From: Nonomuraea basaltis
Lineage (GTDB): Bacteria > Actinomycetota > Actinomycetes > Streptosporangiales > Streptosporangiaceae
NCBI RefSeq assembly: GCF_005893125.1
Contig: NZ_VCJS01000001.1
Coordinates: forward strand, 112,754-176,753
DNA: 64,000 nt
Direction: 5' to 3'
Position numbers and translations under genes: made by a program. The notes beneath the pieces were generated by a model that saw only the letters and a program-made list of their open reading frames with translations, was not told the origin of the DNA and did not search any database. Shown here piece after piece: positions 53,195 through 61,165 of this stretch (position 1 is its first letter; every line of letters begins with the position of its first letter).

Positions 53195-54188
53195 CGCGGT
53201 GGGCGAGTGGCTCGCCGCGCACGTAGCGGGCCACGTCCGCGGCCACGATCGCGGCCGCCTTCATCGCCGTCTCCTTGCTGGCTCCGGCCAGGTGCGGAGT
53301 CATCACCAGGTTCGGCGTCGCGAGCAGGCGCGAGCCCGCCGGGATGGGCTCCTCCGAGAAGACGTCCATCGCGGCGCCGAACAGGTGGCCCGAGTCCAGC
53401 GCGTCGCACATGGCGTCGTAGTCGAGCAGCGCGCCGCGGGCGCAGTTGACCAGGACCGAGCCGCGGGGCATGGCGGCGATCTCGGCCGCGCCGATCATGC
53501 CGGCGGTCTCCGGAGTGGCGCGGGCGTGCAGGGAGACGAACTGCGAGCGGCGGAGCAGCTCGTCCAGCCCGACCTGGCCGGTGACGTCGACGTACGGGTC
53601 GTGGACGAGCACGTCCGCGCCGAAGCCCGCCAGCATGCGCGCCACGCGGCGGCCGATCGCGCCGTAGCCGACCAGGCCGACCGTGTTGCCCTCCAGCTCG
53701 GGGCCGACGTTGTCGTACATGTAGTAGTCGCCCCGCCACACGCCCCCGGCCAGGTCGGCATGGGTCTGGGGGATCCTGCGGGTGGCGGCCAGCAGCATGG
53801 CCAGGGTGTGCTCGGCGGTGGCCACCGCGTTGCGCCCCGGCGCGTACGTCACCGCGACACCCGCCCGCGCCGCCGCCTCCAGGTTGGCGTTCACCGGGCC
53901 GCCCCGGCTCACGCAGAACAGCCGCAGGTCGGGGGAGGCGTCGAGGACGCGCTTGGTCAGCGGGGCCATCTGGGTCACGCAGACCTCGACGCCGCGCAGC
54001 GCCTCGATCAGCTCGTCCTCCACGTCCGACGCCTCGTCCACCTCGCCCACCCGGCCGAACGGCTCCACCGGCCAGGGCAGCGTCAGCTCGCGGATGTCCA
54101 CCTCGCCGGGGACCTCGCGCCTGAGCGCGTGGACAAGCAGGCGGTTCTGGACGAAGTGGTCGCCTGCGGCCAGGACTCGGATGGTCAA
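53184..54188 (-). CDS. D-isomer-specific 2-hydroxyacid dehydrogenase
   Basis: NAD-dependent dehydrogenase of 334 residues. NAD-binding GLVGYGAIGRRVARML (about 168), catalytic Arg in NCARGALLDYDAM (about 255), Glu in FSEEPIP and His in TPHLAGASKET (about 303), all intact. The TTG start at 54188 overlaps the phosphatase stop (TTGA). Last gene of the polyol/sugar operon, so it may act on a sugar-acid intermediate such as an erythronate- or glycerate-type compound (inference). Confidence 0.9.
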   Translation of the reverse strand: MTIRVLAAGDHFVQNRLLVHALRREVPGEVDIRELTLPWPVEPFGRVGEVDEASDVEDELIEALRGVEVCVTQMAPLTKRVLDASPDLRLFCVSRGGPVNANLEAAARAGVAVTYAPGRNAVATAEHTLAMLLAATRRIPQTHADLAGGVWRGDYYMYDNVGPELEGNTVGLVGYGAIGRRVARMLAGFGADVLVHDPYVDVTGQVGLDELLRRSQFVSLHARATPETAGMIGAAEIAAMPRGSVLVNCARGALLDYDAMCDALDSGHLFGAAMDVFSEEPIPAGSRLLATPNLVMTPHLAGASKETAMKAAAIVAADVARYVRGEPLAHRATP

Positions 54189-54811
54189 CGAACGGCTCCA
54201 ATCGGGGAGTTGTACTGCAGCAGCGCGGCCCGCCCGTGCTCGCCGAGCTCCGGCGGGCGCAACTCGGTCAGCGCGCAGTTGTCCAGGCGCGGGAACAGCC
54301 GGCGGTATTCGCCGAGCGGCACCCCGATCAGCCGGCACAGGGCGAGCCTGATGGCCGTCGTGTGGGCCACCACGAGCACGCGCCCGCCGGGGTGCGCGGC
54401 GGCGATGTCGTCCAGCGCGTCCACGAAGCGGGCGGCGGCCCGGTGCGGGTCCTCGCCACTCGGGAGCGGGTGCTCCGCGGGGTCGGCCTCGAAGGCGGCG
54501 CGTGCCTCGGGGAAGCGGGCCTTCATCTCCGCCGCGGTCAGGCCCTCTCCGTCGCCGAAGTCCAGCTCGCGCAGCCGGGCGTCGCTCCGGAGCGCGACGC
54601 CCGCCTTGGCGGCGGCGGCCTCGGCGGTGATCCTGGCCCGGCTGAGCGTGGAGGCCCAGACTGCTTCCAGGCCCGCGTTCGCGGCCCATTCGGCCAGCTG
54701 GGCGGCCTGGGCGTGACCGTGCGGGGTCAGCTCGACGTCGCTGACTCCGGCGTAGCGGTTCTCGGCGTGCCAGACGGTCTGGCCGTGGCGGACAAGTACG
54801 AGGTCGGTCAT
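54185..54811 (-). CDS. Histidine phosphatase (phosphoglycerate mutase-like)
   Basis: A 208-residue branch-1 histidine phosphatase. Phosphohistidine motif LVRHGQTVW (residues 6-14), Arg in STLSRARITAEA, Glu in LRELDFGDGEG and the second His in VVAHTTAIR (about 147). It overlaps the upstream kinase by 4 bp (ATGA). Likely a sugar-phosphate phosphatase or isomerising enzyme in the same pathway; a housekeeping mutase is unlikely given the operon. Confidence 0.9.
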   Translation of the reverse strand: MTDLVLVRHGQTVWHAENRYAGVSDVELTPHGHAQAAQLAEWAANAGLEAVWASTLSRARITAEAAAAKAGVALRSDARLRELDFGDGEGLTAAEMKARFPEARAAFEADPAEHPLPSGEDPHRAAARFVDALDDIAAAHPGGRVLVVAHTTAIRLALCRLIGVPLGEYRRLFPRLDNCALTELRPPELGEHGRAALLQYNSPIGAVR

Positions 54812-56265
54812 CGGGAGGTCCTCTCACGGGCGTGGTTCGCGGCTCTTCCGGGGAGCCACCCGCGCCGCTCCAGCTCTCCGACGAAGCGCAGGTACGGCTC
54901 CCGCAGGTCTTCCCCGGACGGTTCCACCACGGCGCGGGTCCTGATCATCCGGGCGGGGTCGCCGCCGGCGAGGACGGCCATGCCGAGTGCGGGTTCGGCG
55001 TTCTCCCGCAGCGTCACGGGACGTCCCAGGACGTCCGCCCTGAGCCGGGTCCAGAATGCGCTCTTCGTGGCGCCGCCGGTCAGGATGATCTCCCCGTCCA
55101 CGGGGGCGCCGAGCAGGTCGAGGTAGTCGAAGCAGAGGCGCTCCACGAAGGCCGCGCCCAGCAGGATCGCCAGGTAACGCTCGACGTCGTCGGCCGGCTC
55201 GCCAAGGGTGAAGGTCTCGGCGTGGGGGGCGTCGAACGGGAAGCGCTCGCCGCGCGACACGAGAGGGTAGGTCACGGGAGCGGCCGCCGGCCATCCGGCC
55301 GAGCCGCGGGACCCGGGCGCCGGACTGCCGAAGCGGGCCGCGGCGTGCGCGCTCAGCGCGTCGAGATCCCGGCCCGGCAGCTCGCGTGTCAGGACGCCTG
55401 CGCCCGTGCTGGATGCCCCGCCCGGCAGCCACGAGCCGTCCGGCGCGCGGTGGGAGTAGACCACGCCGAGCGGGTCGTGGATCAGCTCCTTCGTCACACC
55501 CTTCAGGACCAGCGTCGTGCCGAGCACCGAGTTCCAGCTCCCCACCCGCAGGGCCCCCGCGCCGAGCTGGGCCGCGCAGCCGTCCGTGGTGCCGGCGATC
55601 ACCGGTGTGCCTGCCGGGATGCCGGTTTGCGCAGAGGCGTCCTCGCAGACCACCCCCAGCCGGGCGCCCGGACGTACCACGTCGGGGAGGGACCCCGGGG
55701 GAAGCAGGTTCAGCACCTCGGCGGGCCAGCGCTCCTCGATCAGGTCCACGCCGGTCTTCAGCGCGTTGCTCAGGTCGGTGGCTACCTCGTGCCCGACCAG
55801 CCGCCGGTTGACGAAGTCGCTCTGATGCGCGGCCCGCGCCCCCGCGGGAGCGTCCCTGAACAGCCACAGCAGCTTCGGCAGCGCCCAATTGGGCTGCATG
55901 CGCCGGTAGCCGAGCCGCTCCCACACGGCCGCGCCTGCCTCGTTGACTCGCTCGGCGCCGGCCCGCCGGTCGTCGTACATGAGCGCCGGGGTCAGCGCGC
56001 GGCCGTCGGTGCCGGTGAGCAGGATCGTTCCAGACGTCGCGGCCACGGCCACGCCCGCGACCCGCGACGGCGGCACCTCCCGCAGCGCCTCTCTGGTGGC
56101 GGCGGCCAGCGCGCGCCACCACTCCTCGGGGTCCTGCTCGTGGCGCGGTCCGTCGCGGTGGCTGGTCAGCGGGCGACCGGCCGCGCCGAGCACCTCGCCG
56201 GTCTCGCCGACGGCCATCGCCCGCACGCTCTGCGTCCCGAGGTCGATGCCGATCCACACGTTCAT
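54808..56265 (-). CDS. FGGY family carbohydrate kinase (second)
   Basis: A 485-residue sugar kinase. N-terminal phosphate-1 motif WIGIDLGTQSVRAM (4-17), a sugar-binding region with PALMYDDRRA (about 98), catalytic Asp in GTTDGCAAQLGAGAL (about 222) and C-terminal ATP-binding LTGGATKSAFW (about 402). It is closer in style to ribulo-/xylulokinase-like proteins than to glycerol kinase; substrate not resolved. AAGGAGG precedes the ATG. Overlaps the phosphatase gene by 4 bp. Confidence 0.9.
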   Translation of the reverse strand: MNVWIGIDLGTQSVRAMAVGETGEVLGAAGRPLTSHRDGPRHEQDPEEWWRALAAATREALREVPPSRVAGVAVAATSGTILLTGTDGRALTPALMYDDRRAGAERVNEAGAAVWERLGYRRMQPNWALPKLLWLFRDAPAGARAAHQSDFVNRRLVGHEVATDLSNALKTGVDLIEERWPAEVLNLLPPGSLPDVVRPGARLGVVCEDASAQTGIPAGTPVIAGTTDGCAAQLGAGALRVGSWNSVLGTTLVLKGVTKELIHDPLGVVYSHRAPDGSWLPGGASSTGAGVLTRELPGRDLDALSAHAAARFGSPAPGSRGSAGWPAAAPVTYPLVSRGERFPFDAPHAETFTLGEPADDVERYLAILLGAAFVERLCFDYLDLLGAPVDGEIILTGGATKSAFWTRLRADVLGRPVTLRENAEPALGMAVLAGGDPARMIRTRAVVEPSGEDLREPYLRFVGELERRGWLPGRAANHARERTSR

Positions 56266-56312
56266 GCGCCCTCCTTCGTCGGTCGCACGAACGTGATCGT
56301 TCGCTCGCTCAT
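56262..56312 (-). CDS. 16-codon ORF bridging the two kinase genes
   Basis: ATG 56312 overlaps the first kinase stop (ATGA), and its TGA 56262 overlaps the second kinase start (ATGA). The peptide MSERTITFVRPTKEGA therefore spans the 43-bp gap exactly. Its last codons form the AAGGAGG site of the next gene. It may only carry ribosomes between the kinases; it also contains the small inverted repeat CGAACG/CGTTCG. Confidence 0.35.
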   Translation of the reverse strand: MSERTITFVRPTKEGA

Positions 56313-57850
56313 GTACGACCCCGCATCTCGCTCAGCAACGGCCACGAAACCGCGCTGGTCCCGCGTAGGTTCAGGAAGTCGTCGAACAGCTGTACGTAGA
56401 GCGACCGCCGGGCGGGGTCGGGCTCCACGACGTCGCGCAGCCGCACGTGTTCAGCGGCCGCGGCGGCGATGGACGGCGTGGCGCCCGTCGCGGCCAGCCC
56501 CACGAGGTAAGCGCCCCGTGCTCCCACCTCGGCGTCGGCCGAGCGGCGCACCGGCAGCCCCGTCACGTCGGCGATCAGCCCGAGCCACGCGGCGCTGGCC
56601 GACCCGCCGCCGCATACCCGCAGCTCCGTCGGCGCCGCGCCGGTGGCCACCAGGCAGTCCTTGATCACCATCGTGAGCCCTTCGAGCGCCGCTCGCGCGA
56701 CGTGCTCACGGCCGTGTTCGAGCGACATGCCGAGCATCGCGCCCCGCGCGAGGGGATCGGAGAACGGCGCTCGCTCCCCGGCCGGCGACAGGTACGGCAG
56801 GAATGTCAGCCCGCCCGCGCCCGGCGCGCTCAGCGCGGCCAGCTCGCCCAGCTCGGCCGGGTCGCGCAGGCCCAGCAGGCGGCACGTCCACTGCACCACC
56901 TCCGTGCCCGCGAACGTGGGGAAGGCCCGCAGGTAGCCGCCGGGCAGCGCGATCGTGACGCCGATCGGCTCGCCCTCCAGGCCGGGGGACTCGACGACGA
57001 CCTCGGTGCACAGCGTCGTCCCGAGGATGGCGCACGCCTGCCCGGCCCGCACCGCGCCCGCGCCCAGCGCCGTCGCGGCGATGTCGTACGGGGCCATCAC
57101 AACGGGCGTCCCGGCGGGCAGGCCGAGCGTCGCGGCGGCGGCCGGCGTCAGCTCGGCGACGGGGCACGAGCGGACCTGGGGCAGCAGCCGCTCGGCCCAT
57201 TCCATGCCGAACATGGCCGGCAGCGACGGCGAGTAGGCGCGCGCCCGCAGGTCCATGAACGGCGCCGAGGCGTCCGACTCCTCCGCCATCAGCTCGCCGG
57301 TGAGGCGGCAGAAGATCCAGCCGCCGCAGGTGAGCATGGCGGCCGACCGGTCGAGCCGCCCGGGATCGTTCGCGCGCAGCCAGGTCAGGATCGCATGCGG
57401 CAGTCCGGACGCGGCCGACGACCCGTTGATCCGGAACGCCGCCGCGGCCAGCCCATCCCGCGTCCAGGCGTCCACGGTCGCCGCCGCGCGGGCGTCGTTC
57501 CAGAGAATGGCGGGCCCGGTCGGCTCGCCGTCCGCGCCGACCAGCCAGCAGCCGTCGCCCTGGGCCGTGACCGCCACGAACTCCACCGCGTCGACCTGGG
57601 CCGCGACCTCGCGCACCGTGGCCACGACCGCGTCCCAGACCGCGTTCATGTCCTGCTCGGCGTGGCCCGGCGCGGGCCTGGACACCACGGTCCCGCGCCG
57701 GGCGACGACGGCCTCCGCGCCCGCGGCGTCGTACGCGACCGCCTTGATGACCGTGGTCCCCGCGTCCACGCAGATGTACGAAGGGCGCGGAGCTCCCGAG
57801 TTGGCAAGATACGAAGGGCGCGGAGCTCCCGAGTTGGCAGGAACTGTCAT
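56309..57850 (-). CDS. FGGY family carbohydrate kinase (first), erythritol-kinase-like
   Basis: A 513-residue sugar/polyol kinase. Core start YICVDAGTTVIKAV (about 25), AVTAQGDGCWLV, ILWNDARAA, LTCGGWIFCRLTG, YDIAATALGAGAV with catalytic Asp (about 260), ILGTTLCTEV and CGGGSASAAW (about 434). These segments resemble EryA erythritol kinases from memory, hence the suggested tetritol substrate. ATG 57850 overlaps the permease stop (TGATG). The first 24 residues contain an 11-residue unit (NSGAPRPSYLA) twice, encoded by a 33-bp tandem repeat, an extension FGGY kinases do not normally have. Confidence 0.9.
   Translation of the reverse strand: MTVPANSGAPRPSYLANSGAPRPSYICVDAGTTVIKAVAYDAAGAEAVVARRGTVVSRPAPGHAEQDMNAVWDAVVATVREVAAQVDAVEFVAVTAQGDGCWLVGADGEPTGPAILWNDARAAATVDAWTRDGLAAAAFRINGSSAASGLPHAILTWLRANDPGRLDRSAAMLTCGGWIFCRLTGELMAEESDASAPFMDLRARAYSPSLPAMFGMEWAERLLPQVRSCPVAELTPAAAATLGLPAGTPVVMAPYDIAATALGAGAVRAGQACAILGTTLCTEVVVESPGLEGEPIGVTIALPGGYLRAFPTFAGTEVVQWTCRLLGLRDPAELGELAALSAPGAGGLTFLPYLSPAGERAPFSDPLARGAMLGMSLEHGREHVARAALEGLTMVIKDCLVATGAAPTELRVCGGGSASAAWLGLIADVTGLPVRRSADAEVGARGAYLVGLAATGATPSIAAAAAEHVRLRDVVEPDPARRSLYVQLFDDFLNLRGTSAVSWPLLSEMRGRT
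57777..57842. repeat. 33-bp in-frame tandem repeat at the 5' end of a kinase gene
   Basis: Copies 57777-57809 and 57810-57842 are almost identical and contain GGGCGCGGAGCTCCCGAG. The period (33) is a multiple of three, so the kinase frame is preserved and 22 residues are added at the N-terminus. Confidence 0.9.
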
Positions 57851-59082
57851 CAGGCCCTGCCGTGGGAAGTCCTCGACCGGCGCGACACGGAGTCGACGAT
57901 CACGGCGAGCAGCAGCACGGCCCCGGTGACCACGAACCGGATCGAGGAGTCCAGGTTCAGCAGCGTCAGGCCGCTGGAGATCGACTGGATCACGATGATC
58001 CCGAGCAGCGCGCCGAACGCCGTGCCGCGCCCGCCGAACAGGCTCGTCCCGCCGATCACGGCCGCCGCGATGGCGTTGAGGTTGACGTCGCCCGCGCCGC
58101 TGCTCTGGTTGGCCGCCGCGAGCCGGGCCGCGGCCAGGATGCCGCCGACCGCCGCGAACGTCGAACAGAGCACGAACACCGAGGTGTAGATCGCCTTGAC
58201 GTTGATGCCCGCCCGGCGCGCGGCCTCGACGTTGCCGCCCACGGCGTAGACCGCGCGGCCCCACTTCGTCCGCGACAGCAGGTAGTGCATGATCAGCACC
58301 AGCGCCACGAAGAAGACGAACATCCAGCCGACGCCGCGCGTCTGGCCGAGGTACCAGACCACGAACGCCAGCACCGCCAGCAGCGCCGCGCTCCTGACCG
58401 CCAGCGTGGACACGCTCCTGGCCGACAGACCCGCCCGGCGCCGCTCGCGGGCGTACAGGTAGCCGGTGGCGAACAGCCAGACCGCCGCGATCATCGCGAA
58501 CGTGTACGACAGCCACGCCGGTACGAAGTCCAGCTGCGCGAAGTTCACCAGCCCCGAGTCGAACGGCAGGTTGATCGACCCCCTGGTGCCCAGCACGTAC
58601 AGCTGGAGCCCGAGGAAGGCCAGCAGCCCGGCCAGCGTGATCACGAAGCTGGGCACGCCGAACCGGTTGAACAACTGCCCGTACAGCCACCCGATCACCG
58701 CACCCATGATCACCGCGGCCGCGATGGCCAGCCAGACCGGCAGCCCCTCGCCCACGAACAGCACCGCGAGCACCGCGCCCGACAGCCCGCTGACCGAGCC
58801 GACGGACAGGTCGATCTGGCCCACGAGCAGCACGCACACGATGCCGAGAGCGATGATGCCGACGGCGGCTGACTCCAGCGTGAGGTTCACCAGGTTCGCG
58901 CTGGACAGGAAGATCGGGTTGAGGAGCTGCAGGACCGTCCAGATGACCACGAGCCCCACCACGACGGGGATGACGCCCAGGTCGCCGCCGCGGGCCCGCT
59001 CGACCACGTCGGCGAGCGCGCCGCGCAGCCCCTCGCGATCCTGGAGCCGCTCGTCCTGCCGGTCGGTCGTCAGTGTGCTCAC
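57850..59082 (-). CDS. Sugar ABC transporter permease (RbsC/FrcC-type)
   Basis: A 410-residue BPD_transp_2 permease with about ten helices. GQIDLSVGSVSGLSGAVLAV (given as its first residues GQIDLSVGSV, about 109), GVPSFVITLAGL, NVEAARRAGINV and AAVIGGTSLFGGRGTAFGAL are family hallmarks. A charged cytosolic N-terminus (to about 40) is longer than in RbsC. Start GTG 59082 lies in a duplicated 36-bp segment that also carries its ribosome site. Stop overlaps the kinase start. Confidence 0.92.
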   Translation of the reverse strand: MSTLTTDRQDERLQDREGLRGALADVVERARGGDLGVIPVVVGLVVIWTVLQLLNPIFLSSANLVNLTLESAAVGIIALGIVCVLLVGQIDLSVGSVSGLSGAVLAVLFVGEGLPVWLAIAAAVIMGAVIGWLYGQLFNRFGVPSFVITLAGLLAFLGLQLYVLGTRGSINLPFDSGLVNFAQLDFVPAWLSYTFAMIAAVWLFATGYLYARERRRAGLSARSVSTLAVRSAALLAVLAFVVWYLGQTRGVGWMFVFFVALVLIMHYLLSRTKWGRAVYAVGGNVEAARRAGINVKAIYTSVFVLCSTFAAVGGILAAARLAAANQSSGAGDVNLNAIAAAVIGGTSLFGGRGTAFGALLGIIVIQSISSGLTLLNLDSSIRFVVTGAVLLLAVIVDSVSRRSRTSHGRA

Positions 59083-59141
59083 GACGCCTGTCCTTCCTGC
59101 GCCCGCGTCAGTGTGCTCATGACGGCTGTCCTTCCTGCGCC
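59068..59141. repeat. Duplicated ribosome-site/start segment (period 38)
   Basis: Two 36-bp copies (59068-59103 and 59106-59141, 34 of 36 identical) each hold AGGAAGGACAG, a start codon and the codons for STLT. Reading on the minus strand, the upstream copy opens a 13-codon ORF (MSTLTRAQEGQAS) whose TGA (59081-59079) overlaps the GTG of the permease gene. Confidence 0.9.
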
Positions 59142-59154
59142 TGTATTCATGGCC

Positions 59155-59931
59155 TCACTCCGTGAGGCGGGTTCGGTCGCCATATGCCGCCGCCCGCCGG
59201 GACACCGCGTTGTCGGTGGCGCCGGTGATGGCGGCGATGATGTCCTCGGTGGAGACCTCGCCCACGTCGAACACCCCGTTGTTGCGGCCGAGCCGCAGCA
59301 CCGCCACGGTGTCGGCGACGGCCTTCACGTCGGCCATGTTGTGGCTGATCATGATGACGCCCAGGCCGTTCTCGCGCAGCCGCTCGACCAGGTTGAGCAC
59401 CTCGGCCGTCTGCGCCACGCCGAGCGCGGCCGTGGGCTCGTCCAGGATGATCACCTTCGGGTCGCCGAGCAGCGACCTGGCGATGGCGACCGTCTGCCGC
59501 TGGCCGCCGGACAGCGCCGCGACCGGCACCCGTACGCTCGGGATCTTGGCGGAGAGCTGGCGGAGCAGCTCCCACGAGCGGGTCTCCATGGCCACGTCGT
59601 TCAGCCGCAGCGGGCGGATCTCCTGGCCGAGAAACAAGTTCTGGATGACGTTGAGGTTCTCGCACAGCGCCAGGTCCTGGAAGACGGTGGCAATGCCGAG
59701 CTTGTGCGCGGCGGCCGGGGTCGGGATCTCGACCTCGCGGCCCTCGAAGGTGATCGTGCCCGAGTCGGGCGGGTGCACGCCCGAAAGGATCTTGACGAGG
59801 GTCGACTTGCCCGCGCCGTTGTCCCCGACGACGGCGACGACCTGGCCGGCGGCCACTTCGAGGTCGACGTCGGTGAGCGCGGCGACGGCCCCGAAGGTCT
59901 TGCTGATCCCGCGCAGCGAGAGGACGGTCAT
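59155..59931 (-). CDS. Sugar ABC transporter ATP-binding protein (single-domain, FrcA-like)
   Basis: A 258-residue ATPase with Walker A GDNGAGKST (about 37-45), Q-loop VFQDLALCENLN, signature LSGGQRQTVAI (about 141) and Walker B VIILDEPTAALG (about 163). Most CUT2 ATPases (RbsA, XylG) have two fused cassettes; this is a single-cassette form like FrcA of rhizobial fructose uptake. Starts in TGATG overlap with the binding-protein gene. Confidence 0.92.
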   Translation of the reverse strand: MTVLSLRGISKTFGAVAALTDVDLEVAAGQVVAVVGDNGAGKSTLVKILSGVHPPDSGTITFEGREVEIPTPAAAHKLGIATVFQDLALCENLNVIQNLFLGQEIRPLRLNDVAMETRSWELLRQLSAKIPSVRVPVAALSGGQRQTVAIARSLLGDPKVIILDEPTAALGVAQTAEVLNLVERLRENGLGVIMISHNMADVKAVADTVAVLRLGRNNGVFDVGEVSTEDIIAAITGATDNAVSRRAAAYGDRTRLTE

Positions 59932-61016
59932 CACTTGATCCCGAGCTCGTCGCAGCCCTTGGCGTAGTCGCCGGCGCAGACGTCGGCGGCCTTCATGATG
60001 CCGCTGTCGAACAGCACTTCCTTGATGTTCTCCTTGGTCACGACCGTGGGGACGAACAGCTCGGACGGCGTGTTGTACAGCGTGGTCTTGCCGGCGGGCT
60101 TCTTGCCCTGCATGAACTCCCAGGCCACGTTGGCCGACGCCGTAGCGACGATCTTGATGGGCTTGGAGATCGTGTTGTACTGGTCGCCGGCGATGATGCG
60201 CTGCGCGGCGGCCACCTCGGCGTCGTTGCCGGTGACCGGCGGCACCTTCACGCCTGCGGCCTTGAACGCGGCGATCGAGCCGCCGCCGGTGCCGTCGTTG
60301 GCCGCGACCACGCCGACGATCTGGTCCTTGAACTGCGTGATCTGACCGCTGACCCAGGTCTGGGCCTTCTCCGGCTGCCAGTCGGGGGTGTCGTACTCGG
60401 CCAGCAGCTTGAAGCCGCTCGGGTCGACCGCGCTGTGGATGCCCTTCTTGATCAGCCCGGCCGCCGCGTCCGTGGGCGAGCCGTTGACCTCGAGGATCCC
60501 GCCCTCGGCCTTCTCCGCCTTCAGGTGGTCGACGAGGGACTGGGCGATCATCTGGCCGATCTTCTCGTTGTCGAACGAGATGTAGTAGTCGGCGGGTGTG
60601 GCCGGGATCGGCCGGTCGTAGGCGATGACCGGCACCTGCTGCGACTGCGCCGACTTGACGATGGTGGCCGCGGCCGCGGAGTCGACCGGGTCGAGCACGA
60701 TGGCCTTGACGCCCTGGGCGAGCGCGGAGTCGGCCTGCTGCTGCTGCTTGGCGGCGTCGGAGTCGGCGTTCTGATAGATGACCTCGCACGTCGGGCACAG
60801 TTCCTTCATCCTGGCCTCGAACAGCGGCTTGTCCTGCAGTTCGTATCGGGTCGACGCGAGGTCGGGCATGAGGAAGGCGACCTTGGCGCTCTCGACGTCG
60901 CCGCCGCCGGTGTTCCCGCCGGCGGAGCCGGAGCCTGAGCCGCACGCGGCCAGCACCGAGCCGGCGAGCACTGCCACTGCGGCGAACGCGGAGGTCCGCA
61001 TCTGAGCTCTATTCAC
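59931..61016 (-). CDS. Sugar ABC transporter substrate-binding lipoprotein (RbsB-like)
   Basis: A 361-residue periplasmic-binding protein 1/LacI-fold receptor. Lipobox LAAC after a short signal (MRTSAFAAVAVLAGSVLAAC), then KVAFLMPDLASTRYE, DPVDSAAAATIVKSAQ, VIAYDRPIP (ligand hinge), GVVAANDGTGGGSIAAF and PVTGNDAEVAAAQRI. GTG 61016 is chosen because GAGGAA stands 7 nt upstream. First structural gene of the operon. Ligand: pentose, tetritol or similar polyol (inference from linked kinases). Confidence 0.92.
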   Translation of the reverse strand: MNRAQMRTSAFAAVAVLAGSVLAACGSGSGSAGGNTGGGDVESAKVAFLMPDLASTRYELQDKPLFEARMKELCPTCEVIYQNADSDAAKQQQQADSALAQGVKAIVLDPVDSAAAATIVKSAQSQQVPVIAYDRPIPATPADYYISFDNEKIGQMIAQSLVDHLKAEKAEGGILEVNGSPTDAAAGLIKKGIHSAVDPSGFKLLAEYDTPDWQPEKAQTWVSGQITQFKDQIVGVVAANDGTGGGSIAAFKAAGVKVPPVTGNDAEVAAAQRIIAGDQYNTISKPIKIVATASANVAWEFMQGKKPAGKTTLYNTPSELFVPTVVTKENIKEVLFDSGIMKAADVCAGDYAKGCDELGIK

Positions 61017-61082
61017 GGGTTCGTTCCTCACTCGCTGCGTCCTCGCGGACGGATTCATGACGCTCGCTGCCCCCGAGACATG

Positions 61083-61110
61083 GGACATGCCCTCACAGGA
61101 GGGCATGTCC
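61083..61110 (-). terminator. Hairpin between sorC-type gene and importer operon
   Basis: Perfect 12-bp stem GGACATGCCCTC/GAGGGCATGTCC with loop ACAG. Probably ends or attenuates the regulator transcript before the importer genes. Confidence 0.6.
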
Positions 61111-61140
61111 TGTGGTGCGGCTCACGTTAGCGCGCGTGCG

Positions 61141-61165
61141 GAACGTTTGTCCAGCAAAAATGTTC
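61141..61165. promoter_or_regulatory. Possible SorC operator upstream of the importer operon
   Basis: GAACGTTTGTCCAGCAAAAATGTTC is best read as two arms: GAAC...GTTC outside and TTTG-tccag-CAAA inside. It overlaps the stop of the SorC gene. TTTG/CAAA arms recur upstream of the regulator gene itself (62163-62183). Confidence 0.45.
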
